DNA of 64,000 nt from Lachnospiraceae bacterium (lineage in GTDB: Bacteria; Bacillota; Clostridia; Lachnospirales; Lachnospiraceae): positions 1 through 64,000 of the forward strand of contig SVFI01000006.1 in the NCBI GenBank assembly GCA_015056905.1, in the 5' to 3' direction. Position numbers and translations under genes: made by a program. Positions 8,844 to 18,307 of this stretch are shown piece after piece. Positions within the stretch are counted from its first letter, which is position 1; every line of letters starts with the position of its first letter. The notes under the pieces are model-generated. The model searched no databases. It was not told where the DNA came from and worked only from the letters and a program-made list of their open reading frames with translations.

Positions 8844-9248
8844 CTACAATCCTAAAACTTCTTCTACAATTTCAACCGCGTCCATGATGCAATCCGGACA
8901 GGAACGAAGCGGTGTGCCCGTTGCAACACCTTTTAAGTCTTTGCAAAGGGAGCCTTTGTTCTTTTCCTCAAATTTGGATACAATCTCTTTGGAGAGCTGA
9001 TAGGTTGCAGCTTTTGTAGTCGGATTATCAATATCTCCGTCGCTGTTTTTCAGTCCTGCGAGAGCAACCGCACCGGAAATGGCCCCGCAGGTTCCCTGCA
9101 TACCGCCCATACCGAGACCGAAGCCTTCCATCATGCGGAAGATGGTTTCTTTATCCATACCGACTTCGTCAGCGAAAGCGCAGGCAACAGCCTGAGCACA
9201 GTTGTATTTTTTATCATGTAATGCGATAGCTAATTCTTTCTTTGTCAT
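8844..9248 (-). CDS. C_GCAxxG_C_C family putative redox-active protein
   Basis: A 134-residue protein of the family named for its spaced cysteines (PF09719-type). Visible are NCAQAV near residue 16, GTCGAISGAVALAG near residue 52, SLCKDL near residue 101, and CPDC near residue 121. Family members are thought to bind metal or an Fe-S cluster; their reaction is not established. The ATG at 9248 is chosen over an upstream in-frame ATG because AAAGGATT lies 9 bases before it and the extra 29 residues are unlike the family. It is the first gene of the reverse three-gene unit. Confidence 0.85.
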   Translation of the reverse strand: MTKKELAIALHDKKYNCAQAVACAFADEVGMDKETIFRMMEGFGLGMGGMQGTCGAISGAVALAGLKNSDGDIDNPTTKAATYQLSKEIVSKFEEKNKGSLCKDLKGVATGTPLRSCPDCIMDAVEIVEEVLGL

Positions 9249-9399
9249 AATATAAATCCTTTCTTTCGTAGCTTTTTCGTTTATTTTACCTAAAATGATT
9301 ATAGATTTTTTTTCCTTTTTGCGCAATAAGTTCATATACGCAGACGGAAAATTATGCTATATTAGTTAAGGAATGATTTTTTATCAGGAGGAAGTAAAC

Positions 9400-10113
9400 A
9401 TGCAGATGAGAGCAATTGAAACAGAACTTCAGAATAATGCATATCCGGGACGCGGAATCATTATCGGAAAAAGTGCAAACGGTAAGTATGCGGTAACTGC
9501 TTATTTCATTATGGGAAGAAGCGAAAACAGCCGTAACAGAGTATTCGTAGAAGATGGACAGGGAATCCGCACACAGGCCTTTGACCCTTCTAAGCTGAGC
9601 GATCCGAGCCTTATCATTTACGCACCTGTACGTGTGCTTGGAAATAAGACGATTGTGACAAACGGTGACCAGACGGATACGATTTACGAACTGATGGACA
9701 AGCAGCAGACATTTGAGCAGGCCCTGCGTACGAGAGAGTTTGAACCGGATGCACCTAACTACACACCACGTATTTCCGGTGTTATGCATGTAGAGAACGG
9801 AACATACAACTATGCAATGTCCATTTTGAAGAGCAACAACGGTAACCCGGCTGCATGTAACAGATATACATTCGCTTACGAAAACCCGGTAGCGGGTGAG
9901 GGACATTTCATCCATACATACATGGGCGACGGAAATCCGCTTCCGAGCTTTGAGGGTGAGCCTGAACTTATTTCGATTCCGGACGATATGGAAGCTTTTA
10001 CACAGCTTCTTTGGAACAGCTTAAACGAAGAGAATAAGGTATCGCTTTTTGTGAGATATATTGATATCGCTACAGGCGAGTATGAGACAAAGATTGTAAA
10101 TAAGAATAAATAA
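9400..10113 (+). CDS. purO: IMP cyclohydrolase (PurO-type)
   Basis: Catalyses ring closure of FAICAR to IMP, the last step of purine synthesis. It is the stand-alone cyclohydrolase fold (PF07826-type), not the N-terminal domain of PurH. Typical motifs are NAYPGRGIIIG near residue 12, AVTAYFIMGRSENSRNRVF near residue 29, and NNGNPAACNRYTFAYE near residue 147. The ATG at 9400 follows AGGAGGAAG with ideal spacing. The AICAR formyltransferase gene starts 38 bases after the stop, so the two enzymes that are fused in the usual PurH are encoded side by side. The symbol is used by fold similarity. Confidence 0.85.
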   Translation: MQMRAIETELQNNAYPGRGIIIGKSANGKYAVTAYFIMGRSENSRNRVFVEDGQGIRTQAFDPSKLSDPSLIIYAPVRVLGNKTIVTNGDQTDTIYELMDKQQTFEQALRTREFEPDAPNYTPRISGVMHVENGTYNYAMSILKSNNGNPAACNRYTFAYENPVAGEGHFIHTYMGDGNPLPSFEGEPELISIPDDMEAFTQLLWNSLNEENKVSLFVRYIDIATGEYETKIVNKNK

Positions 10114-10151
10114 TATACCGTGGGCAGGTGTCCCGGAGACGGAGGATAACT

Positions 10152-11330
10152 ATGAATGAATTAGAACTGAAATATGGCTGTAATCCAAACCAGAAACCTT
10201 CCAGAATTTATATGGAAGACGGCAAAGATTTACCAATCACAGTATTAAACGGGAAACCGGGATATATCAACTTCCTGGATGCATTTAACGGATGGCAGCT
10301 TGTAAAAGAATTAAAGAAGGCAACCGGACTTCCTGCGGCGACTTCTTTTAAACACGTTTCTCCGGCAGGAGCGGCAGTAGGACTTCCGCTTTCAGATGTG
10401 GAAGCTAAGATTTACTGGGTAGATGATCTCGGTGAGTTATCTCCGCTTGCATGTGCGTATGCTAGAGCCAGAGGCGCAGACAGAATGTCTTCGTTCGGCG
10501 ACTTTATTTCTCTCTCCGACGTTTGTGATGCAGATACAGCAAGAATTATCAAAAGAGAAGTATCTGATGGTGTGATTGCACCGGGTTACACAGAGGAAGC
10601 GCTTGCAATCCTGAAAGAGAAAAAGAACGGAAACTACAATGTGATTCAGATCGATGAAAACTATGTTCCTGCTGAAATCGAGACAAAACAGGTTTATGGT
10701 ATCAATTTTGAACAGGGTAGAAATGAACTTAAGATTGATGACGAACTTCTTTCTAACCTTGTGACAGAGAACAAAGAAATTCCTGAGTCAGCTAAAATTG
10801 ACCTTGCGATTGCGCTTATTACACTGAAATATACACAGTCCAACTCTGTATGTTTTGCAAAAGGCGGACAGGCCATCGGTATCGGTGCAGGGCAGCAGTC
10901 GCGTATCCATTGTACAAGACTTGCGGGTTCGAAAGCAGATAACTGGTTCCTTCGTCAGTCTCCACAGGTTATGAACCTTCCGTTTGTGGACAATATTCGC
11001 AGAGCTGACAGAGACAATACCATTGACCTTTACATCGGCGAGGACTACATGGATGTTCTTGCAGAAGGAGAGTGGCAGAAGTTCTTCAAAGAAAAACCTG
11101 CAGTCTTCACAAGAGAAGAAAAGAGAGCATGGCTCGACCAGATGACGGATGTAGCGCTCGGTTCCGATGCATTCTTCCCGTTTGGTGATAACATCGAAAG
11201 AGCACACAAGAGCGGTGTGAAATACATTGCACAGCCGGGCGGCTCTGTTCGTGATGACAATGTTATCGACACATGTAACAAATATGATATGGCAATGTGC
11301 TTTACGGGCATTCGTTTGTTCCATCACTAA
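10152..11330 (+). CDS. purH: AICAR formyltransferase (stand-alone PurH C-terminal activity)
   Basis: Transfers a formyl group from 10-formyl-THF to AICAR to make FAICAR, the substrate of the preceding enzyme. At 392 residues it lacks the MGS-like cyclohydrolase domain of bifunctional PurH. Motifs include ELKYGCNPNQKP at the start, SFKHVSPAGAAVG near residue 63 (the Lys-His pair of the active site), QSNSVCFAKGGQAIGIGAGQQSR near residue 229, and SDAFFPFGDNIERA near residue 338. GGAGGATAACT precedes the ATG at 10152. A hairpin at 11430-11459 probably ends transcription. Confidence 0.9.
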   Translation: MNELELKYGCNPNQKPSRIYMEDGKDLPITVLNGKPGYINFLDAFNGWQLVKELKKATGLPAATSFKHVSPAGAAVGLPLSDVEAKIYWVDDLGELSPLACAYARARGADRMSSFGDFISLSDVCDADTARIIKREVSDGVIAPGYTEEALAILKEKKNGNYNVIQIDENYVPAEIETKQVYGINFEQGRNELKIDDELLSNLVTENKEIPESAKIDLAIALITLKYTQSNSVCFAKGGQAIGIGAGQQSRIHCTRLAGSKADNWFLRQSPQVMNLPFVDNIRRADRDNTIDLYIGEDYMDVLAEGEWQKFFKEKPAVFTREEKRAWLDQMTDVALGSDAFFPFGDNIERAHKSGVKYIAQPGGSVRDDNVIDTCNKYDMAMCFTGIRLFHH

Positions 11331-11397
11331 GAGATATTTGTATATTCCGTCGAGAAAAGAATGTAAAATCGAAGTAATATTTATGTAAAAAACCATC

Positions 11398-11426
11398 TTG
11401 TTTGTTTTTGTCAAATAAAGTATGAT
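11398..11426 (+). promoter_or_regulatory. Likely sigma-A promoter of the Na/phosphate symporter gene
   Basis: TTGTTT, 17 bp, TATGAT. It lies 59 bp before the start codon of the gene at 11485. Confidence 0.55.
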
Positions 11427-11429
11427 TAT

Positions 11430-11468
11430 GTAGTGGGTATTCATAAGGATTCCCGCTACATTTTATTT
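11430..11468 (+). terminator. Hairpin with U run between AICAR formyltransferase and symporter genes
   Basis: GTAGTGGG and CCCGCTAC arms (one G-T pair) followed by ATTTTATTTT. It fits a terminator for the purine pair. Because it starts right at the predicted transcript start of the next gene, it could also act as a leader attenuator. Confidence 0.55.
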
Positions 11469-11484
11469 TGAAGAGGATATAAGT

Positions 11485-13284
11485 ATGGAAACAATTTTGA
11501 TGATTATTAAACTCCTCGGTGGTCTTGCTATGTTCCTGTATGGTATGGAAATTATGGGAGACGGATTGAAACAGGGTTCCGGTAATACGCTTAAAAATGT
11601 ACTCGGAAAATTGACGAAAAATGTGTTTCTCGGTCTTTTGACAGGTACACTTGTAACAGCGGTCATTCAGAGTTCGACGGCAACGATTGTACTTACGGTA
11701 GGTCTGCTCGGCGCCGGTATCCTAAATCTTCGTCAGGCGGTCAGTATTGTGCTCGGTGCCAATATCGGTACAACGGTGACAGCACAGATTATTCGATTGA
11801 TGGATATTGATTCTACGGGTAATTCGATTCTGGCGTTTTTTAAACCGGACACACTTGCACCGGTAGCACTCATTATCGGTATCATTTGTGCGATGTTCCT
11901 AAAAAAAGAGAAAGCCAAAAATGTAGGTATGATTGCTCTGGGTTTTGGTATTTTATTTATGGGACTTCTTGGTATGACAGATGCTGTGGAGCCACTTTCC
12001 AGTTCAAAAGCTTTTGCGGATGTACTTGCTTACTTTACGGATATGCCGCTTCTCGGTATATTGACAGGTCTGGTTCTGACGGTCATCGTACAGAGTTCTT
12101 CGGCGATGGTCGGTATTCTTCAGGCACTTTCTTCTACGGGAGTGATGACATTTGATCTTGTATATCCGATTATTATGGGTATCAACCTCGGTACCTGTGT
12201 GACGACAGCTTTGGTATGTTCCATCGGATCTTCCAAAGATGCAAAACGTACAGGTATCGTGCATATTGTGTTTAATACGGTTGGTACCATTTTCTTTATG
12301 ATTCTTATGGCTGTGCTCCGCAATGTCGGTTTTATGCCGAAGCTTTGGGGTGGTACCGTGGATAGTGGAATTATTGCGAATTTCCAGACGATTTTTAATC
12401 TTGTCACAGCGGTTGTTCTTCTGCCGTTTACAGGACTTCTTGTAAAGATTGCATGCGCGATTGTAAAAGATGACAAGCAGGAGGAGGGAGAAAAATATCC
12501 GGAACTTGCTGCACTTGATTCGAAGCTTATGATGACTCCGCCGATTGCTCTTGCAGAGGTGACTAAGATTGCAGTCAATATGGCTTGTCTTGCGCAGGAA
12601 AGTATTTCTCTTAGTTTAAAACAGTTTAAAGAATTTGATGTTGAAAGATCCGTAAAGATCAATGAAACAGAAGATAAATTGGATTGTTTTACGGATCGGT
12701 CAGAGAACTATCTGATTGAACTTTCCAACCATCTTAAAGCTGAAAGTGACAAGCGTCAGCACAGTATGCTGATGCAGTGTATTCGAGATTTGGAACGTAT
12801 CGGTGATTACGCAACAAACTTTGATGAATTTGCAAAGAAAAAAGCCGATACGGAGGTTAACTTTTCTAAAGTGGCAAAAAAGGAGCTTGCAATTATCGAA
12901 GATGCCATTACAGAGATTTTGCGACTGACTATTGAGGCTATGAAGGATGAGAATGATTATGTTGCAAGACGTATCGAGCCTCTTGAAGAAGTTATTGACG
13001 ATATGGTGCTTCTTCTCAAAAACCGTCACACGGATCGTTTGTGTCAAGGTGTTTGCTCTATCAATGGTGGCTTAATTTTCATGGATATCCTTACTTATTT
13101 AGAGCGCACAGCAGACCAGTGTTCCAATATTGCGATGTTTCTCCTTGGAAAGAATGATGAAGAGATTTCTAAAAATCATCATCTGTATATGCAGGAGCTT
13201 CATGCATCGACAGACCAGTCTTATCTGGCAGAGCAGGAGAACCGCAGGGCACAGTATCTTACGCCGCTTAAGAATTTAAAATAA
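11485..13284 (+). CDS. Na+/phosphate symporter family protein with PhoU-like domain
   Basis: Membrane protein of the Na/Pi cotransporter II family (PF02690-type), likely importing phosphate with sodium. The two inverted QSSTATIVL-type repeats are plain: VIQSSTATIVLTVGLLG near residue 60 and IVQSSSAMVGILQAL near residue 200, each part of a membrane core of eight or so helices (residues 1-325). The C-terminal 230 residues are helical and PhoU-like (SMLMQCIRDLERIGDYATN), which in relatives may tune transport to phosphate supply. At 599 residues it matches bacterial NptA/YjbB-like proteins with this tail. It stands alone between terminators. Confidence 0.9.
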   Translation: METILMIIKLLGGLAMFLYGMEIMGDGLKQGSGNTLKNVLGKLTKNVFLGLLTGTLVTAVIQSSTATIVLTVGLLGAGILNLRQAVSIVLGANIGTTVTAQIIRLMDIDSTGNSILAFFKPDTLAPVALIIGIICAMFLKKEKAKNVGMIALGFGILFMGLLGMTDAVEPLSSSKAFADVLAYFTDMPLLGILTGLVLTVIVQSSSAMVGILQALSSTGVMTFDLVYPIIMGINLGTCVTTALVCSIGSSKDAKRTGIVHIVFNTVGTIFFMILMAVLRNVGFMPKLWGGTVDSGIIANFQTIFNLVTAVVLLPFTGLLVKIACAIVKDDKQEEGEKYPELAALDSKLMMTPPIALAEVTKIAVNMACLAQESISLSLKQFKEFDVERSVKINETEDKLDCFTDRSENYLIELSNHLKAESDKRQHSMLMQCIRDLERIGDYATNFDEFAKKKADTEVNFSKVAKKELAIIEDAITEILRLTIEAMKDENDYVARRIEPLEEVIDDMVLLLKNRHTDRLCQGVCSINGGLIFMDILTYLERTADQCSNIAMFLLGKNDEEISKNHHLYMQELHASTDQSYLAEQENRRAQYLTPLKNLK

Positions 13285-13298
13285 GAATCAATCGAAGA

Positions 13299-13332
13299 AG
13301 AATCGCAGATAACTTTTCTGCGATTCTTTTTT
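13299..13332 (+). terminator. Terminator after the symporter gene
   Basis: AGAATCGCAG and CTGCGATTCT arms with a TTTTTT run directly after. Between here and 13450 nothing convincing was seen apart from a GGGAGGT followed by a 13-codon reading frame (GTG at 13422), judged too short to call. Confidence 0.85.
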
Positions 13333-13448
13333 GGTAAAAGTATATATTATGCATTTCTGTCCGGTGTATTATAGTATTTGCACAGCAGACACTTCTTTCA
13401 TTTTTTGAGGGAGGTAGGTGAATTGTCAAACGAATGAAAGGAAGAAAA

Positions 13449-13483
13449 AAAACGGGTAACGACTTTCTCGTCGTTACCCGTTT
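13449..13483 (-). terminator. Terminator after butyrate kinase (reverse strand)
   Basis: Arms AACGGGTAACGAC and GTCGTTACCCGTT around TTTCTC. On the reverse strand the stem is followed by TTTTTTCTTC, so it ends the ptb-buk transcript. Confidence 0.85.
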
Positions 13484-13503
13484 CTATGCTACATGGCAAT
13501 ATC

Positions 13504-14571
13504 TTAATATTCTTTTGCTGTTTCTTCGCCGTTCATAACACGGAGAGCACCCTGTGTCAGAGCCAGAAGTTCGTCTTCGCCAGGATATACGGTAAACGGA
13601 GCCATCCATTCACAACGTGCTTTTAATCCTGCTACGACTGCTTTATCGTATGCGATACCGCCTGTTACGATAATCTGGTCTATTTTTCCGGAAAGAACAC
13701 AAGCCATGGAACCGATATCTTTTGCCATCTGCAAAATAAATGCTTCGCGGACTTCGATTGCATGCGCATCGCCTTCGTTTGCCATTTTCTCTACATCACG
13801 CATATCATTGGTTCCGCAGTAAGCATTGAATCCGCCGCCGCCGACGATTTTCTTGTAAACTTCTTTTTCCGTGTACTGTCCGCTGAAGCACATCTTGATC
13901 AGTGCTCCGCTTGGAACTGCACCTGCTCTTTCAGGAGAGAAAGCACCATCGCCATCAAGGGCATTAAATACATCTACGATACGTCCTTTGTCATGTGCAC
14001 CGACGGAAACACCGCCACCCATGTGAACTACGACAAGATTGAGTGATTCATAAGGGACACCCTGTTCTTTGGCATAGCGTTTTGCAACGGCTTTTTGGTT
14101 CAGCGCATGGAATACGCTTGTACGCGGAAGTTCCGGAACGCCGGAATAGCGTGCGATAGGCATCAGTTCGTCGACAACAACCGGGTCAACGATGTAAGAA
14201 GGAACACCGATGGAATCTCCGATTTCGCGTGCGAGAATACCGCCGAGGTTGGATGCGTGCTGTCCCTGTTTTCCGATCTTTAAGTCTTCAAGAAGTGCAT
14301 CTGTCACTTCGTAAGTACCGCCCGGAATCGGTTTTAACATACCGCCGCGGCCGACAACAACGTTCAGAGATTTGATATCAAACTCTTTTTCTGCCAGCAG
14401 ATTTACGATGATGTCTTTACGGAAGTCTTTCTGGTCTACGATGGAAGCGTACTGTGCAATTTCCTCTGTAGAATGTCTTAAAGTTTCTTCGAATAATAAG
14501 GTTTCATCTTCAAATACACCGATTTTTGTAGAAGTGGAACCCGGATTGATAATTAAGCTTTTGATTGACAT
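13504..14571 (-). CDS. buk: Butyrate kinase
   Basis: Converts butyryl phosphate and ADP to butyrate and ATP in the cytosol, the energy-yielding last step of butyrate fermentation. It is a member of the acetate/butyrate kinase (ASKHA) fold: [15 protein letters not shown] at the N-terminus (phosphate loop), [19 protein letters not shown] near residue 180, and [14 protein letters not shown] near residue 203. At 355 residues the size is typical. AGGAGG lies 8 bases upstream of the ATG. It follows ptb by 21 bases. Its presence indicates the kinase route, not only butyryl-CoA:acetate CoA-transferase, for making butyrate. Confidence 0.96.
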   Translation of the reverse strand: MSIKSLIINPGSTSTKIGVFEDETLLFEETLRHSTEEIAQYASIVDQKDFRKDIIVNLLAEKEFDIKSLNVVVGRGGMLKPIPGGTYEVTDALLEDLKIGKQGQHASNLGGILAREIGDSIGVPSYIVDPVVVDELMPIARYSGVPELPRTSVFHALNQKAVAKRYAKEQGVPYESLNLVVVHMGGGVSVGAHDKGRIVDVFNALDGDGAFSPERAGAVPSGALIKMCFSGQYTEKEVYKKIVGGGGFNAYCGTNDMRDVEKMANEGDAHAIEVREAFILQMAKDIGSMACVLSGKIDQIIVTGGIAYDKAVVAGLKARCEWMAPFTVYPGEDELLALTQGALRVMNGEETAKEY

Positions 14572-14592
14572 ATATCCGCCCTCCTGATGAAA

Positions 14593-15513
14593 TTAATTCT
14601 GTTTTGCCATAGCATCTGCAACAACAGCTGCAAGAGCGATGGAATTTACCTTTGTTTCGAAAGAATCGGAACGTGATGTCAATATAGCAGGAGCAGAAGT
14701 TCCTGTTAAGATACATCCGTTTTTGAATTCTGTGGTATGTACAAGTACTTTGTATACAAGATTACCTGCATGAATGTCAGGGAAGAGAAGAACATCTGCA
14801 TCTCCGACAATCTTACGGTCTGTAGCACCTTTGTGAAGTGCTGCTTCAGGTTCAATCGCAAGGTCCATGGAAAGAGGACCGTCTACGATACATCCTGTAA
14901 TCTGGCCTTCCTCGTTCATCTTTGTGAGTTCAGCGGCCTCTACAGTACAAGGCATCTTCGGATTTACAACTTCAACAGCAGCGATTGGAGCTACTTTCGG
15001 CATATCGATGCCGCATGCATGGCACACATCAACTGTGCTGTTAATGATATTTACTTTATCCTCAAGTGTCGGATACGGAATGAAAGCAACATCTGTTAAG
15101 AATAACAGGTGATCGATGCCTTTGATATCAAAAACAGCAACGTGAGATAACGGTCTCCCGGTACGGAGTCCGCGCTCTTTGTTCAAAATACTTTTTAAGA
15201 AGGATTTTGTGTCGATGATACCCTTCATATACATATCTGCTTTTTTGTCATGTACAAGCCCTACGGCAATGAGTGCTGCTTCCTGTACGTCTGCTTCGTG
15301 GATTACTTCGTAATCGGCCAAATCCATACCGATCTCATCTGCGATTTTCTTGATTTCGGCTTCGTCACCGACTAAGATGGCATCTGCGATGCCTCTCTCT
15401 TTCGCAGCTTTGACTGCTTCAAGTACCGGCTTGTCCTGAGCTACGGCTACTGCCAGTTTTTTCTTGGAGCAGGTGCTGACTTTTGCTAACAAATCATCAA
15501 AACTTTTTGACAT
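14593..15513 (-). CDS. ptb: Phosphate butyryltransferase
   Basis: Exchanges CoA of butyryl-CoA for phosphate to give butyryl phosphate for butyrate kinase. It belongs to the phosphate acetyl/butyryltransferase family: KKLAVAVAQDKPVLEAV near the N-terminus, SHVAVFDIKG near residue 123, GPLSMDLAIEPEAA near residue 213, and DVLLFPDIHAGNLVYK near residue 239. It has 306 residues, as usual. GAGGTG lies 8 bases before the ATG. A promoter is visible at 15586-15614, and a short imperfect hairpin (15552-15573) lies in the leader. First gene of the ptb-buk operon. Confidence 0.95.
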   Translation of the reverse strand: MSKSFDDLLAKVSTCSKKKLAVAVAQDKPVLEAVKAAKERGIADAILVGDEAEIKKIADEIGMDLADYEVIHEADVQEAALIAVGLVHDKKADMYMKGIIDTKSFLKSILNKERGLRTGRPLSHVAVFDIKGIDHLLFLTDVAFIPYPTLEDKVNIINSTVDVCHACGIDMPKVAPIAAVEVVNPKMPCTVEAAELTKMNEEGQITGCIVDGPLSMDLAIEPEAALHKGATDRKIVGDADVLLFPDIHAGNLVYKVLVHTTEFKNGCILTGTSAPAILTSRSDSFETKVNSIALAAVVADAMAKQN

Positions 15514-15585
15514 TTTTCTGCACCTCGTTTGTTATTATTTTTTTGTAAAAAGGTATTTGCAAACGCAAAAACCCCACTTGATAAA

Positions 15586-15614
15586 ATCATAACACTTATA
15601 GATGGGAAAATCAA
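15586..15614 (-). promoter_or_regulatory. Likely sigma-A promoter of ptb-buk
   Basis: On the reverse strand: TTGATT, 17 bp, TATGAT. The transcript would have a leader of about 70 bases that can form a short imperfect hairpin. Confidence 0.6.
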
Positions 15615-15653
15615 TCTTAACAAAAATTTAACTTTCTGCACATTCCTTTTTTA

Positions 15654-15682
15654 TTGAATAGTCCTACTAAATCTGTTACAAT
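15654..15682 (+). promoter_or_regulatory. Likely sigma-A promoter of secA-prfB
   Basis: TTGAAT, 17 bp, TACAAT, about 45 bp upstream of the secA start. Confidence 0.65.
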
Positions 15683-15727
15683 GATATAGTTTAAGATAAA
15701 ACGAATTATTAGGAGTCGAAGTGAAAA

Positions 15728-18295
15728 ATGGGAATGTTTGAAAAGGTATTCGGAACCCACAGTGAGCGGGAACTGAAACGAATTGAGCCTATAGTAGATA
15801 AGATTGAGAAACTCAGAGATTCTATGGTGGCTTTATCCGATTATGAATTAAAGGAAAAAACGAAAGAATTTAAGAATCGTCTGGCAGAGGGCGAGACGCT
15901 TGATGATATTTTGCCGGAGGCATTTGCTGTAGTCAGAGAAGCCGGACGTCGTGTGCTGGATATGGAGCATTACCACGTGCAGCTTATTGGTGGAGTGATT
16001 CTTCATCAGGGACGTATTTCCGAAATGCGTACCGGTGAAGGTAAGACACTTGTTTCCACACTTCCGGCGTATTTGAATGCTTTGGAAGGAAAGGGTGTCC
16101 ATATCGTTACGGTCAATGACTATCTTGCAAAGCGTGACGCGGAGTGGATGGGACAGATTCATGAATTCCTCGGATTGAAGGTCGGAGTTGTACTTAACTC
16201 TATGAATTCAGAGGAGCGTCGTGAGGCATACAATTGCGATATCACCTATGTTACGAACAACGAACTCGGTTTTGATTATCTTCGTGACAATATGGTTATT
16301 TATAAGGAAGAACTTGTCTTGCGCGGATTGCATTATGCCATTATCGACGAGGTTGACTCGGTTTTGATTGATGAGGCACGTACACCGCTCATCATTTCCG
16401 GACAGAGCGGAAAGTCGACGAAGCTTTATGAGGCATGTGATATTCTAGCGCGCCAGTTAAAGCGTGGTAAAGACCAGGAAGAACAGTCCAAAATGGACAT
16501 CATTCTCGGTATTGAGCAGGAGGAAGACGGCGACTTTATTGTCAATGAAAAGGATAAAATTGTGAATCTGACTGCGGAAGGTGTTACGAAGGTAGAGCGT
16601 TTCTTCCAGATTGATAACCTTGCAGACCCTCAGCATCTGGAGATTCAGCACAATGTCATCCTTGCGCTCCGTGCGCATCATTTGATGTTCCGCGACCAGG
16701 ATTATGTGGTAAAGGATAATCAGGTTTGTATTGTTGATGAGTTCACCGGACGTATTATGCCGGGACGTCGTTACTCTGACGGTCTTCATCAGGCGATTGA
16801 GGCGAAGGAACACGTAAAGGTAATGCGTGAAACCAAATCGCTTGCTACGATTACCTTTCAGAACTTCTTCAACAAGTTTGAGAAGAAGGCGGGTATGACA
16901 GGTACGGCTCTTACAGAGGAAAAAGAGTTCCGTGATATTTATTTCATGGACGTTATTGAGATTCCGACGAACCGCCCTGTGGCACGTGATGACAGACAGG
17001 ATGCAGTTTATAAAACAAAGAAAGAAAAGCTTCGTGCAGTTGTTGCGGAGGTAAAGGAAGCCAACGCGAAAGGCCAGCCGGTTTTGGTAGGTACGATTAC
17101 GATTGAGGCATCTGAAGAAATCAGTAAGATGCTGACGCGCGAAGGTATCCATCATAAAGTATTAAATGCCAAGTTCCACGAGATGGAAGCGGAAATCGTT
17201 GCAGATGCAGGTATTCACGGTTCTGTTACGATTGCGACAAACATGGCAGGTCGTGGTACGGATATTAAGCTGGATGATGAGGCAAGAGCAGCCGGTGGAC
17301 TTAAGATTATCGGTACGGAGCGCCATGAGTCCAGACGTATCGACAACCAGCTTCGCGGTCGTGCCGGACGTCAGGGAGACCCGGGTGAGTCGCGTTTCTA
17401 TATTTCTCTGGAAGATGATCTTATGAGATTGTTCGGTTCAGAGCGTATGATTACGATGTTTAACACGCTCGGTATTGAAGAAGGACAGGAAATTCAGCAC
17501 AAATTGCTGACGAAGGCGATTGAGACAGCGCAGAGTAAGATTGAGAGCAATAACTATGCGATTCGTAAAGCTCTTCTCGAGTACGACCAGGTTATGAATG
17601 AACAGAGAGAAATCATCTACGCAGAGCGCCTCCGTGTGCTTAATGGCGAGAGCATGCGCGATGTGGTTTACAAGATGATTACGGATACGGTTGAGAATGC
17701 AGTAGATACTTGTATTTCCGATGATAAGTCAAGTGATGAATGGGATTTGAAAGAGCTCAACCAGCTTCTTCGTCCGATTGTTCCGATTCAGCTTGTCATT
17801 CGTGATGCTGTAAAGGGAATGAAGAAAAACGAACTCAAACATACATTGAAAGAAGAAGCAGTTAGAATGTATGAAAGCAAAGAGATGGAATTCCCTCAGG
17901 CAGAGGCAGTACGTGAAGTGGAACGTGTTATTCTTCTGAAAGTTATTGACCGTAAGTGGATGGGACACATTGATGACATGGAACAACTCCGTCAGGGTGT
18001 CAGTCTTCAGGCGTATGGTCAGAAGGACCCACTTGTGGAATACAAGCTTGCAGGATATGATATGTTTGATGCCATGACGGCGACGATACAGGAAGAGACA
18101 GTAAGACTGTTATTTAATGTTAAGATTGAACAGAAGGTAGAGCGCGAACAGGTTGCCAAAGTAACCGGTACAAACAAAGATGATACTTTGCAAAAAGGAC
18201 CGGTTCGTCGTGATGCGGCGAAGGTGTACCCGAACTCTCCTTGTCCATGCGGTAGTGGTAAGAAATATAAAAACTGCTGCGGTAAATTAGGTTAG
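15728..18295 (+). CDS. secA: Preprotein translocase ATPase SecA
   Basis: Cytosolic and membrane-bound motor that drives unfolded proteins through SecYEG. Helicase-like NBD1 shows [17 protein letters not shown] (Walker A, near residue 101) and [18 protein letters not shown] (near residue 207). NBD2 has GTITIEASE and [13 protein letters not shown] (near residue 498), then [16 protein letters not shown]. The C-terminus carries the zinc SEC-C motif [13 protein letters not shown]. At 855 residues it is full length. AGGAG lies upstream of the ATG, slightly far (about 12 bases). The gene ends a few bases before prfB, an arrangement common in Firmicutes. Confidence 0.97.
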   Translation: MGMFEKVFGTHSERELKRIEPIVDKIEKLRDSMVALSDYELKEKTKEFKNRLAEGETLDDILPEAFAVVREAGRRVLDMEHYHVQLIGGVILHQGRISEMRTGEGKTLVSTLPAYLNALEGKGVHIVTVNDYLAKRDAEWMGQIHEFLGLKVGVVLNSMNSEERREAYNCDITYVTNNELGFDYLRDNMVIYKEELVLRGLHYAIIDEVDSVLIDEARTPLIISGQSGKSTKLYEACDILARQLKRGKDQEEQSKMDIILGIEQEEDGDFIVNEKDKIVNLTAEGVTKVERFFQIDNLADPQHLEIQHNVILALRAHHLMFRDQDYVVKDNQVCIVDEFTGRIMPGRRYSDGLHQAIEAKEHVKVMRETKSLATITFQNFFNKFEKKAGMTGTALTEEKEFRDIYFMDVIEIPTNRPVARDDRQDAVYKTKKEKLRAVVAEVKEANAKGQPVLVGTITIEASEEISKMLTREGIHHKVLNAKFHEMEAEIVADAGIHGSVTIATNMAGRGTDIKLDDEARAAGGLKIIGTERHESRRIDNQLRGRAGRQGDPGESRFYISLEDDLMRLFGSERMITMFNTLGIEEGQEIQHKLLTKAIETAQSKIESNNYAIRKALLEYDQVMNEQREIIYAERLRVLNGESMRDVVYKMITDTVENAVDTCISDDKSSDEWDLKELNQLLRPIVPIQLVIRDAVKGMKKNELKHTLKEEAVRMYESKEMEFPQAEAVREVERVILLKVIDRKWMGHIDDMEQLRQGVSLQAYGQKDPLVEYKLAGYDMFDAMTATIQEETVRLLFNVKIEQKVEREQVAKVTGTNKDDTLQKGPVRRDAAKVYPNSPCPCGSGKKYKNCCGKLG

Positions 18296-18307
18296 GTGGT
18301 GAATAAA

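Noticed and set aside
9352-9915. A 187-codon reverse-strand open frame
   Set aside because: It lies entirely antisense to the IMP cyclohydrolase gene, has an odd Val/Cys/Arg-rich composition and no ribosome site.
13422-13463. A 13-codon frame after GGGAGGT
   Set aside because: Although the ribosome site is good, the frame is too short and runs into the reverse terminator of buk.
14737-15112. Forward open frames across the ptb gene
   Set aside because: Antisense to ptb, whose family motifs are clear; frames arise from codon bias.
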